From Streptomyces asoensis (GTDB lineage Bacteria; Actinomycetota; Actinomycetes; Streptomycetales; Streptomycetaceae), in contig NZ_CP049838.1 in assembly GCF_013085465.1 (NCBI RefSeq), positions 4,960,001 through 5,024,000 of the forward strand: a stretch of 64,000 nt of DNA, given 5' to 3'. Under the pieces are notes generated by a model. That model was not told the DNA's origin. It made no database searches and saw only the letters and a list, made by a program, of their open reading frames with translations. This document shows, in pieces, positions 1 to 7,386 of this stretch. The position numbers were made by a program, and so were the translations under genes. The first letter of the stretch is position 1, and each line of letters starts with the position of its first letter.

Positions 1-2
1 GC

Positions 3-407
3 AGCACGTCCGGCGGCGGCAGCACGACCGCCCCCGGGAGCACCTCCGGCGGCGCCACGACCGCCCCCGGGAGCACGTCCGGCGGCAGCGACAGCGTCGT
101 GGACGGTCTCAACAAGGGCAAGGGCGTCAACGGCACCTGGTACGGCATCGTGCGGTACACGGCGCCCGGCAAGTACCTGGTCGACGGGCCCGCGGCCCAG
201 GGCTCCGGCGGTGAGCAGCAGGCCTTCTACCTCGCCGAGGACACCGTGATCCTGGGCGGGGGCCAGATCTGCGGTACCGCCGGCTCGAAGGTGGACGCCC
301 CGTGCGAGGAGGCCGACCTGGAGAAGGCCGCCAAGAAGGGCGTGGAGGCCGAGGTCGTGATCGAGAACGGCATCGCCACCAAGATCACCGACGGTGCGCT
401 TCTCTGA
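3..407 (+). CDS. C-terminal part of a secreted-type protein of unknown function (cut by left edge)
   Basis: The reading frame is open through the left edge, so this is the end of a longer gene, not a gene starting at the GTG at 99. The first ~30 residues are a low-complexity linker with two copies of a Ser-Thr-Ala-Pro-Gly-Ser-Thr-Ser-Gly-Gly unit. The following ~100 residues form a compact domain with two Cys (in QICGT and APCEE) and a predominance of beta-type sequence. A Ser/Thr/Gly-rich linker before a small Cys-containing domain is typical of exported or membrane-anchored actinobacterial proteins, but the N-terminus is missing and I do not recognise the family. It converges on the HtrA-type protease gene and shares a hairpin terminator with it. 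Confidence 0.75.
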   Translation, partial: STSGGGSTTAPGSTSGGATTAPGSTSGGSDSVVDGLNKGKGVNGTWYGIVRYTAPGKYLVDGPAAQGSGGEQQAFYLAEDTVILGGGQICGTAGSKVDAPCEEADLEKAAKKGVEAEVVIENGIATKITDGALL

Positions 408-428
408 TCCCGTGATCCCGTAGCTCGC

Positions 429-485
429 AACGAACAAAGGCGGTCTGCCGAAAGCAACGCTTTCGGCAGACCGCCTTTGTTCGTT
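429..485. terminator. 27-bp perfect inverted repeat, shared bidirectional terminator
   Basis: Arms 429-455 and 459-485 are exact reverse complements with a 3-nt loop (aac). The hairpin lies between two convergent stop codons (407 on +, 584 on -). The AAAGGCGG / CCGCCTTT edges give A- and T-containing flanks in both orientations, which suits a factor-independent terminator serving both genes. Confidence 0.85.
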
Positions 486-583
486 GACCGTTCCCGTAAG
501 CCGCTCGGCAACCCGCCTCGCGCCGCCGTTCGTGATCGGCGGCGCGGGGACCAGGGCAACGGGTGCGCACGCGCGCGTGGGCG

Positions 584-2203
584 TCAGCTGTCGCCCTTGC
601 GGGAGCCGAGGGTGAGGTCGACGGTGTGGGACTTGCCGTCGCGCTCGTAGGTGATCGCGACCTTGTCGCCGGGCTGGTGGGTCCAGATCTCGCCGATGAG
701 GGTCGGGCCGCTGTCGATCACCATGTCGTCGAGCTTGACGATGACGTCGCCGGGCTTGAGGCCGGCCTGGTCCGCCGGGCCGCCGGACTCGACCGCGGAG
801 GCGCCGCCCTCGGCCGTGTCGGTGATCTTCGCGCCCTCCGTGGAGTCCGCCAGGGAGACGGACGCGCCGATCTTGGCGTACACCGGCTCGCCGGTCTTGA
901 TCAGCTGCTGGGCGACGTACCTGGCCTGGTTGATCGGGATGGCGAAGCCGAGGCCGATCGAGCCGGACTGGGTGGTGCCGCCCAGGCCGCCGCTGCCGGT
1001 GGACTGGATCGCGGAGTTGATGCCGATGACGTTGCCCGAGGCGTCCAGCAGCGGGCCGCCGGAGTTGCCGGGGTTGATCGAGGCGTCCGTCTGGAGTGCG
1101 CTCATGTAGGAAGCGGCGCTGCTGGTGCCGTCGCTGGAGGCCACCGGGCGGTTCTTCGCGCTGATGATGCCCGTCGTGACCGTGTTGGACAGGCCGAAGG
1201 GGGCGCCGATCGCGATCGTCGAGTCGCCGACCGCGATCTTGTCGGAGTCGCCGAGGGTGAGCGGCTTCAGGTCCGAGGGGGCGTTCTTGAGCTTGATGAC
1301 GGCGACGTCGTAGCCCTGGGCGTGCCCGACGACCTCGGCGTTGTACTTCTTGCCGTCCGGGAAGGTGGCCGTCACCTTGCCGCCGTCGACCGCGTCCGCG
1401 ACGACGTGGTTGTTGGTGATGATGTGGCCCTGGGTGTCGAAGACGAAGCCGGTGCCGGTGCCGCCCTCGCCGCTGCTGGACTCGGCCTCGATGGTGACCG
1501 TGCTGGGCAGCGCCTTGGCGGCGACCCCGGCGACCGTGCCCGGGTCGCGCTTGACGTCACCGCCGTTGGTGGAGGCGGAGACGGTCGTCGAGCCGGTGTC
1601 GTCGTCGTTCTTGGCCAACGTGTAGCCGAGTCCGCCGCCCAGGCCGCCCGCGACCAGCGCGGCGACCAGGATCGCGGCGACGAGCCCGCCGCGGCCACGG
1701 CCCGACTTGGGCGCGGGCTGCTGGTAGGAGGCACCCCAGACGGTCCCGTCGGGGCCACCGGGGCCGCCCGGGCCACCGACCCCACCGGGGCCACCGGCGG
1801 CGACGTCGGCGGAGCCGGGGGTGCCGTACGCGTGCGTGCTCGCGCCGGCGTCGGCGTAGAGGGGCGTTGCCGGGGCCGGGTTCGGCCAGTCGTCGGCGGC
1901 GGCCGGGGCTCCCTGCGGGGCCGGGGCGGCCTGCGGAGCGGTCGGCGGCGGCCAGCCGCCGTCGACCGGGGCCGGCGCTCCCTGAGGCGCGGTGGGCGGC
2001 GGCCAGTGGCCCTCGGGCGCCGCGGGGGCGTGACCGGCTTCCGGTGCCTGCGCGGGCGCCGCCGGGAGCGGAGTCGTGGGCGCGCCGGCATCGGGCGCGG
2101 GCGCCTGCGGGGAGGCCGAGGGAGATTCCACCGGCACGGGGGGTGCGGACGGGGCCGGGGGTACCTGGGTGCCCTCGCTCTTGCCCTCGTTCTCGGTGCT
2201 CAC
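584..2203 (-). CDS. HtrA/DegP-family membrane-anchored serine protease with PDZ domain
   Basis: 539 aa. Residues 1-170 are a Pro/Ala/Gly-rich cytoplasmic region with repeated WPPPTAPQ units. One transmembrane segment lies at ~173-197, followed by an extracytoplasmic trypsin-like domain. The catalytic triad is visible as His266 (TNNHVV), Asp299 (YDVAVIKL) and Ser381 (NPGNSGGP). A PDZ domain with the LKPGDVIVKLDD motif lies at ~440-535. The architecture is that of actinobacterial HtrA/PepD proteins, which degrade or refold damaged exported proteins and are often induced by envelope stress. The gene is transcribed divergently from the glycerophosphodiesterase gene across a 281-bp spacer. The proline-rich tail is unusually long. 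Family assignment is secure; the substrate is unknown. Confidence 0.95.
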   Translation of the reverse strand: MSTENEGKSEGTQVPPAPSAPPVPVESPSASPQAPAPDAGAPTTPLPAAPAQAPEAGHAPAAPEGHWPPPTAPQGAPAPVDGGWPPPTAPQAAPAPQGAPAAADDWPNPAPATPLYADAGASTHAYGTPGSADVAAGGPGGVGGPGGPGGPDGTVWGASYQQPAPKSGRGRGGLVAAILVAALVAGGLGGGLGYTLAKNDDDTGSTTVSASTNGGDVKRDPGTVAGVAAKALPSTVTIEAESSSGEGGTGTGFVFDTQGHIITNNHVVADAVDGGKVTATFPDGKKYNAEVVGHAQGYDVAVIKLKNAPSDLKPLTLGDSDKIAVGDSTIAIGAPFGLSNTVTTGIISAKNRPVASSDGTSSAASYMSALQTDASINPGNSGGPLLDASGNVIGINSAIQSTGSGGLGGTTQSGSIGLGFAIPINQARYVAQQLIKTGEPVYAKIGASVSLADSTEGAKITDTAEGGASAVESGGPADQAGLKPGDVIVKLDDMVIDSGPTLIGEIWTHQPGDKVAITYERDGKSHTVDLTLGSRKGDS

Positions 2204-2484
2204 AGCTCTTCTCCTCGATCCACGGCTGTTGTCGTCGGTCGCACTGGGTCACGCTCGTCGGCGCTTGTCGCGCTTGCGCACGCTTTGTCGTCGACCCCGC
2301 GCGCTGAAGCTGTGCATGTGCTTTTGTACGTCTCAGCTTTTCCCACGGGCCGTCAGAGCACCATAAGCGGTGGCTGTGGGTCCTTGGCCATTCCTTATAT
2401 GGGTCATTACGCACAATAAGTGCGCATCATCGAAACATCTCAGAGGGTTCTCAGACGACCGGGCGCCGATGGCACCATGACGCG

Positions 2485-3321
2485 GTGACCCACGCACGGC
2501 AGCACCACATTCAAGTCGTCGCCCACCGCGGGGCTTCCGAGGAGGCCCCCGAGCACACCCTGGCCGCGTACAAGAAGGCGATCGAGGACGGTGCGGACGC
2601 CCTCGAGTGCGATGTACGGCTGACCGCGGACGGCCATCTCGTCTGCGTACACGACCGTCGCGTCAACCGTACGTCGAACGGCCGCGGGGCGGTCTCCGCC
2701 CTGGAGCTCGCCGACCTCGCGACGCTGGACTTCGGCTCCTGGAAGACACGGGAGGCCCGCGAGGCCTGGCACGCGCGCGAGGAGGACCCCGACTGGGAGG
2801 TCCGGCCCGAGGACCGCGAGGAGACCTCCGTCCTGACCCTGGAGCGACTGCTGGAGCTCGTCTCCGACGCGGGGCGCCGGGTGGAACTGGCCATCGAGAC
2901 CAAGCATCCGACGCGCTGGGCCGGACAGGTGGAGGAGCGGCTGCTGGTGCTGCTGAAGCGGTTCGGCCTGGACGCGCCGGCCTCGGCGGCCGAGTCCCCG
3001 GTGCGGATCATGAGCTTCTCGGCCCGCTCGCTGCATCGCGTGCGTGCCGCCGCGCCCACCATGCCGACGGTCTACCTGATGCAGTTCGTCTCGCCCCGGC
3101 TGCGCGACGGGCGGCTGCCCGCGGGAGTCGGGATCGCCGGCCCCTCGATCCGGATCGTGCGCAACCATCCGGCGTACATCGAGCGCCTGAAGGGGGCCGG
3201 CCACCAGGTGCACGTGTGGACCGTGAACGAGCCGGAGGACGTCGATCTCTGCGTCGAGCTGGGTATCGACGCCATCATCACCAACCGCCCGCGCGAGGTA
3301 CTGCGCCGCCTGAGCCGCTGA
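2485..3321 (+). CDS. glycerophosphodiester phosphodiesterase (GDPD family)
   Basis: 278 aa, the usual length for single-domain bacterial GDPDs. The N-terminal signature is complete: His14-Arg15 (AHRGAS), Glu41 and Asp43 (ECDV), and His56 (VCVHD), the acid/base and divalent-metal residues. The C-terminus has the typical VHVWTVNEPED and IITNRP motifs. It should hydrolyse glycerophosphodiesters to glycerol-3-phosphate and an alcohol. No signal peptide is present, so it is cytoplasmic. The start is GTG at 2485, because the nearby ATG at 2477 hits a stop after three codons. It stands alone, divergent from the HtrA gene. Confidence 0.93.
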   Translation: MTHARQHHIQVVAHRGASEEAPEHTLAAYKKAIEDGADALECDVRLTADGHLVCVHDRRVNRTSNGRGAVSALELADLATLDFGSWKTREAREAWHAREEDPDWEVRPEDREETSVLTLERLLELVSDAGRRVELAIETKHPTRWAGQVEERLLVLLKRFGLDAPASAAESPVRIMSFSARSLHRVRAAAPTMPTVYLMQFVSPRLRDGRLPAGVGIAGPSIRIVRNHPAYIERLKGAGHQVHVWTVNEPEDVDLCVELGIDAIITNRPREVLRRLSR

Positions 3322-3335
3322 GCCGCGCCCCGGCG

Positions 3336-3362
3336 GAAGTCACAGAAGTCACAGAAGTCACT
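3336..3362. repeat. 9-bp tandem repeat, three copies
   Basis: Unit GAAGTCACA at 3336-3344 and 3345-3353, and GAAGTCACT at 3354-3362, just after the GDPD stop codon. Purpose unknown; it could be simple slippage. Confidence 0.7.
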
Positions 3363-3592
3363 CAAGTCCCGTCCACACCTCTTGACCCCACAGCGCCGTT
3401 ACAGCATCCTCCGTTCTCAGCCATACCGTCCAAATTTAGCCACTCACTGACAGGCCCCTCACAGGGAGTGCTCCGGCGCGTTCGGTCCGTGTTCGATCAT
3501 GACGAATGCGTCGCCGGGGCCGCATTGGCCGGTTTCCGGTACAGGCCAATGGGGCATCCACACCGTGGCGTGGGGCGAAGGAGGTCTCGGGG

Positions 3593-4144
3593 GTGGCGTT
3601 GGTGGTGGCACAGGAGGTGCCCGCGTCGTCGAGCATGGCCGTACCCCATGGCCCTGCAGGCGTGGGGAACGCGAGACACCGCATGCGCGATCAGTTGCGC
3701 ACGGGCGGGGTGTCGGAATCGGTCATCGACGACGCCGTACTGATCCTTTCCGAACTCTTGAGCAATGCGTGCAAGCACGGCAGGCCGCTGGGCGACGCCC
3801 TGGCCGGGGACGGCGACGTCCGGGCCGCGTGGCGTGTCGATCCGGGTGGCCGGCTGGTGGTCGAGGTGACCGACGGCGGCGGCCCGACCCGTCCGGCCCC
3901 GGCCACCCCCTCCGTCACCGCGCACGGCGGCCGCGGGCTCAACATCATCACGGCGCTGGCCGACGACTGGGGCGTCCGGGACGACGCCCGCGGCGAGGTC
4001 ACGGTGTGGGTCGTCGTCCACGCGGACGTCTACGACCCCGACGCGGGCTGCCGGCGCGACGACTTCGCATCCCGGGTCGCGGCGCCGTCGGTGGCGTCGA
4101 TGCCCGGCCTGGACTTCGCGGACGCCTTCGACGACCTGGACTAG
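3593..4144 (+). CDS. ATP-binding regulatory protein, RsbW/SpoIIAB-like (HATPase_c)
   Basis: 183 aa. A single GHKL-type ATPase domain shows an N box with Glu54, Asn58 and Lys-His (SELLSNACKHG), a G1 box (TDGGG at ~93-97) and a G2 box (HGGRGLNII at ~111-119). Streptomyces encode dozens of such single-domain proteins, some of which are anti-sigma factor kinases. No sigma or anti-anti-sigma gene is adjacent, so the partner is unknown. The start was set at GTG 3593 because AAGGAGGT (3578-3585) sits 7 nt upstream. The longer frame from 3506 lacks a ribosome site. The acidic C-terminal tail after residue ~140 is not part of the ATPase fold. Confidence 0.88.
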   Translation: MALVVAQEVPASSSMAVPHGPAGVGNARHRMRDQLRTGGVSESVIDDAVLILSELLSNACKHGRPLGDALAGDGDVRAAWRVDPGGRLVVEVTDGGGPTRPAPATPSVTAHGGRGLNIITALADDWGVRDDARGEVTVWVVVHADVYDPDAGCRRDDFASRVAAPSVASMPGLDFADAFDDLD

Positions 4145-4154
4145 ACCGGAGACG

Positions 4155-4198
4155 GTCGGAGGCGGCCGTCGGAGGCGGTCGTATGCGGTCGGAGGCGG
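4155..4198. repeat. 11-bp repeat GTCGGAGGCGG, three copies
   Basis: Copies at 4155-4165, 4168-4178 and 4188-4198, just downstream of the ATPase stop codon. Unit spacing is 13 and 20 bp. It could be slippage-derived or a protein-binding site. Confidence 0.6.
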
Positions 4199-4244
4199 TC
4201 GGGTAAAGGGCTGGAAAGATCCGCGCGGCAGAGCGCGGTGATCG

Positions 4245-4270
4245 TCGTCCACAGCCCCGCGTCGTCCACA
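4245..4270 (+). other. pair of DnaA-box-like 9-mers
   Basis: TCGTCCACA occurs twice, at 4245-4253 and 4262-4270, 17 bp apart in the same orientation, upstream of the DUF5926 gene. It matches the relaxed Streptomyces DnaA-box form (pyrimidine, pyrimidine, N, TCCACA), though not the preferred TTGTCCACA. Confidence 0.45.
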
Positions 4271-4343
4271 GGTTCCCGTGACGGAGCGTACGAACGGCTA
4301 GGCTCCCGCCGTACCAGACGAGCCGTACCCGGGAGACACCCAG

Positions 4344-5309
4344 ATGGCCAAGAAGCGACCCCAGACGAAGGCCAAGCGGCCGCAGCCCACCGACGCGGAC
4401 ATCCCGGTCGTCGGCGCGCGGGAGCCCTGCCCGTGCGGCAGCGGCCGCCGCTACAAGGCCTGTCACGGCCGGGCCGCCGCACATGCCGTGACCGAGCTGG
4501 TGCAGCGCCCCTTCGAGGGCCTGCCGGGCGAGGGCGACTGGGTGGCGCTGCGTGAGCTGGTGCCGGCCGCCACGGTCGAGCTGACGCTCAAGGGCGGTCT
4601 GCCCGAGGGCGTCCCGTCCGTCACACTCGCCACGGTGCTGCCGATGGCCTGGCCCGCGCTGCGCCGCGACGACGGCTCGGTGCTGCTCGGCCTCCAGAAC
4701 GACACGCCGTCGGGCGACATCAGCCGCGACCTGGCCGACACCCTGCGGCGGGCCCTGGAGGCGGACCCCGGCACTCCGGTGCAGGCGCGCCGCGCCCCGG
4801 CCGACGGTCCACGGATGCAGGATCTGCTCGATGCCGAAGGCGTGTTCGAGCCAGTTGTGCACAGCGGCTTCGAGTTCTGGGTCCCGGACCCGGAGAACGC
4901 CGCGCCGGAGGTGGCCGCCTCCCTGGAGCGCGCCAACGCCGCGGCGATCCCGACCGTGAAGCTGACCGGTGTGGACGCCGCGTACTGGTGCGAGACGCCG
5001 GAGAAGAACCACCTGCGCTGGGTCATGCCGCACCCGGAGGAGCGGCTTTTGGACGCCCTCGCGCGGCTGCACGCGGCGGGCCGGTCGAGCCTGGGCGAGG
5101 GCACGCGCCTGGTCGGCTCCTTCCGGGCGCACGGTCTGACGGTGCCGGTCTGGGACCTGCCGAGCGCGGTCACGGCGGACGACGTGGAGAAGCCGGCCGC
5201 CGAGTTCGCCGAGCGGCTCGCCGGCGCCCTGGCCTCGGACGCACCGCTCACGGCCGACGAGCGTCGCGCGCGGGGCGGCCTGACCAACCGACAGGTGACG
5301 CTCAGCTGA
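4344..5309 (+). CDS. DUF5926 family protein with N-terminal SEC-C zinc motif
   Basis: 321 aa. Residues 27-41 hold a SEC-C metal-binding motif with Cys29, Cys31, Cys40 and His41 ([15 protein letters not shown]), as at the C-terminus of SecA. The first 20 residues are Lys/Arg-rich. The rest is the actinobacterial DUF5926 region, which has no known activity that I can name. A role in protein quality control or translation is often guessed for SEC-C proteins, but nothing here proves it. The ATG at 4344 follows a GGGAGA ribosome site. The gene stands alone, with the candidate 6C RNA just downstream. Confidence 0.9.
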   Translation: MAKKRPQTKAKRPQPTDADIPVVGAREPCPCGSGRRYKACHGRAAAHAVTELVQRPFEGLPGEGDWVALRELVPAATVELTLKGGLPEGVPSVTLATVLPMAWPALRRDDGSVLLGLQNDTPSGDISRDLADTLRRALEADPGTPVQARRAPADGPRMQDLLDAEGVFEPVVHSGFEFWVPDPENAAPEVAASLERANAAAIPTVKLTGVDAAYWCETPEKNHLRWVMPHPEERLLDALARLHAAGRSSLGEGTRLVGSFRAHGLTVPVWDLPSAVTADDVEKPAAEFAERLAGALASDAPLTADERRARGGLTNRQVTLS

Positions 5310-5439
5310 CGCACAGGTACGGACCCCGGCCGGACTGACCGACCGGTCAGCACCCCATGCGCCGGCGGGTGGCGTGACTCCACTCACAACTGCCGCCCGC
5401 GCAGGGTGAGTCGGCGCGAGAAGCGCCGATTCGCCGGTG

Positions 5440-5551
5440 TCCGGAATACCGATGGAAACAAGAGATCGAATTTGCGTGGAGCAGATCTCTTGTTACCGTT
5501 CGAGTTGCCCGGTTGCTGATGCATCCCCCGTCGTCAGCAACCGGGTCTTTT
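5440..5551 (+). ncRNA. candidate 6C-type small RNA with its own terminator
   Basis: Two stem-loops follow each other between the convergent DUF5926 gene and a secreted-protein gene. The first has 11-bp perfect arms at 5457-5467 and 5484-5494. The second has 12-bp arms at 5508-5519 and 5534-5545, a loop containing CCCCC, and a TCTTTT tail (5546-5551). The actinobacterial 6C RNA family has two hairpins with C-rich loops. From memory, S. coelicolor carries a 6C copy (scr3974) at this same locus. Here only the second loop is clearly C-rich, with five Cs. The 5' end is a guess. The alternative is a strong terminator for the DUF5926 gene alone. Confidence 0.55.
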
Positions 5552-5586
5552 CATGTCCGGCGCCGTTTACAGTGTGCGGTCGCACG

Positions 5587-6141
5587 TCAACTGCCCGCAT
5601 CCGCCTGGGAGTTGCTCCCGGAGCGCAGCAGCAGCGACCCGTCGCCGGTCGCTCGCGCGAACTCCGCGACCGCCGTGTACGCCGCCAGTTCGCCCCGGGT
5701 CCGCTCATGGGGTGTCTCACAGGATTCCGGCTCGTCCTCGGCACCCACTGCGCAGCGCGTCCGCACCGTGCGCCCCTCGGGCCCCATGAGGCTCAGGAAG
5801 GCGTCCAGGGCGCGTCCGGTGGCGTTGCGGTAGTAGGTGCGCGCCCAGCTGTCCTCACCCTGGGACAGCACGCAGGTCTGCGCCTCCACACCGTCGGGGG
5901 AGGTGAGTTCGGGGCCGCAGCGGGCGGCGGTGGCCAGCCCCAGGCCGAGCAGCAGCGGGGACCGGGAGGGTTCGACGGGCGGTGCCTTCGGATCCGGACC
6001 GCCGGTGGCACGTGTATCGGCCACTTCGACCGCGCCGGCCGTACGCCCTTCGTCGCCGACCGGCCCCGCGGACGCCATGGCCAGGGGCAGCGCGATCGCA
6101 CCTGCCACGGCGCCCACGAGGGCGAGGAGACGAAGGTTCAT
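5587..6141 (-). CDS. secreted protein of unknown function with four cysteines
   Basis: 184 aa from ATG 6141. The N-terminus MNLRLLALVGAVAGAIALPL is a clear Sec signal peptide, probably cleaved after ~25 residues. The mature part is Pro/Gly-rich at first, then a helical domain with four Cys (in ARCGP, QTCVL, RTRCA and ESCET) that could form two disulfides. The upstream in-frame extension to 6315 is Arg-rich and would bury the signal peptide, so it was rejected. I do not recognise the family. The neighbour on the same strand (start 6863) ends 56 bp upstream, so the two may be co-transcribed. Confidence 0.8.
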   Translation of the reverse strand: MNLRLLALVGAVAGAIALPLAMASAGPVGDEGRTAGAVEVADTRATGGPDPKAPPVEPSRSPLLLGLGLATAARCGPELTSPDGVEAQTCVLSQGEDSWARTYYRNATGRALDAFLSLMGPEGRTVRTRCAVGAEDEPESCETPHERTRGELAAYTAVAEFARATGDGSLLLRSGSNSQADAGS

Positions 6142-6197
6142 GTAGCGGAAGATAGAGGGCGAACGCCGGTGTCCTGTCCGGCGCGCGCCCGACACCC

Positions 6198-6863
6198 CTA
6201 CAACTCGGGTGCGCTCACACCCGTACGAGTGAGGGCGTCGACGACGGCGTCCACCACGGCCTCGACGTCGGGCACCCAGGGCGAGGCCGAACCGGGCAGC
6301 GGCGCGCGCTCCCACCGGACGTCGCCGCGACCCGTCTCGGACGGGGGCAGGGCGATGTAGCCGCCCTCGCCGTGGAAGCGCAGGGAGCCGGGCACGAAGT
6401 CCTTGGCGTAGAGCAGCTCACCCAGCTGCTCCATCGTGTACGGCCGGACGAGGATCGACCAGCGGGTGGGCGAGGCGACGACCGGGCCGAGACGGATGCC
6501 CTGCCGGTCGAGCGCCACGAGCGCGCGCGAGGCCGCGAGGGCGGGGAGGCTGACCGCACAGGGGGCCGTGCCCCCGGTGGCCAGGATGATCGGTGCGGTC
6601 GGCCGGTTGGTCCACCACCAGCGCACCATGCGCGCTTCGGTGGTGGCCGCGAGAAGGCCGGGGTCGAAGGGGTGAGCACCGGGGACCGTGCACTCCGGGT
6701 CGGGACAGCCGCAGCGGGAACGCCCCTGCGGGTCCGCCGTCACGCCCGGGAGGACGGGCCACTGCCATTCCGTCGCGAAGGTCAGGGCCGAGTCGATCAA
6801 CTCAGGTCCTCTGTCGCTGGACTGGGACAGGAGCCTGCGTCGCTTTCCGAGGATCTCGCGCAT
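6198..6863 (-). CDS. bifunctional primase/polymerase N-terminal-domain-like protein
   Basis: 221 aa. A Cys cluster (CGCPDPEC at ~52-59) followed by PGAHPFD resembles the zinc-binding entry of prim-pol proteins, whose usual form is Cys-x-Cys...Cys...Gly-x-His-Pro. The RWWWTNRPTAPIILATGG stretch and the later HGEGGYIALPPS motif also fit the prim-pol N-terminal domain. No helicase or primase C-terminal domain follows, so it is a stand-alone domain typical of Streptomyces chromosomes. No element, integrase or replication gene lies near it. A polymerase activity cannot be assumed: I cannot see the full set of catalytic acidic residues. Confidence 0.8.
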   Translation of the reverse strand: MREILGKRRRLLSQSSDRGPELIDSALTFATEWQWPVLPGVTADPQGRSRCGCPDPECTVPGAHPFDPGLLAATTEARMVRWWWTNRPTAPIILATGGTAPCAVSLPALAASRALVALDRQGIRLGPVVASPTRWSILVRPYTMEQLGELLYAKDFVPGSLRFHGEGGYIALPPSETGRGDVRWERAPLPGSASPWVPDVEAVVDAVVDALTRTGVSAPEL

Positions 6864-7386
6864 GAGCGCTCGTTCCTTTCCGTTGCACCGCTGGCAACAC
6901 CGTGGGCCACATCACATCATGTGTCGATCACTTCACTGTGCGTACCTGTTGGCGCATCACACCCCTGTACGAGACAAGGGGAACCCCTCAGGGTCGAGCG
7001 GTGGCTGCTTCCGCGGCCACTCCGTCCGACTTGCATCCATCTAATGCTGGGCGTGGCGTGGGGTGGCGAAGTCTGGCGTTTACCGTCGCGCGTATTTCTC
7101 TCCGCCTCCGCCACGGGAGGATGGGGCACGGTCGTCGATGACTATGACGCCCGGGCCGGTCACCAGGTTCCGGAAGGCTCCCAACGAGCTCCCAACGACA
7201 CCTGGCCCTTACCGAGTACGTACCCATCACGACCGCTGTGACGCTCCGTGGAGCAAGCCCAGTCGACCGCAATCACCCGTTACCCGAGGCATTTTTAAGC
7301 CAACTTTACAATTCCGCAAGGGAGCCGGAAGAACTGTGCCCGATTCTCCCAAAGACCCCACGGACACCAGCAATCCCAGCAGGACA
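6864..7386. other. 523-bp intergenic region without a convincing gene
   Basis: Divergent promoter region between the prim-pol-like gene and the PP2C gene. An open frame on + from 7063 runs into the PP2C gene, but its residues 1-108 are Arg/Pro-rich with poor codon pattern. The stretch at 7289-7315 (TTTTTAAGCCAACTTTAC) is notably AT-rich for this genome and is the likeliest promoter position for the PP2C gene. Confidence 0.5.

Noticed and set aside
563..2419. 618-codon open frame on + opposite the HtrA-type gene
   Set aside because: Antisense to a full HtrA protein; Gly/Arg/Val/Asp-biased translation with no recognisable domain.
5334..5349. CTGACCGACCGGTCAG palindrome as a TetR-type operator
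   Set aside because: No regulator gene near and it lies just after a stop codon, where a terminator-type hairpin is as likely.
7063..7386. N-terminal extension of the PP2C gene
   Set aside because: Arg/Pro/Thr-rich with no ribosome site; the ATG at 7387 gives the usual protein start and leaves room for a promoter.
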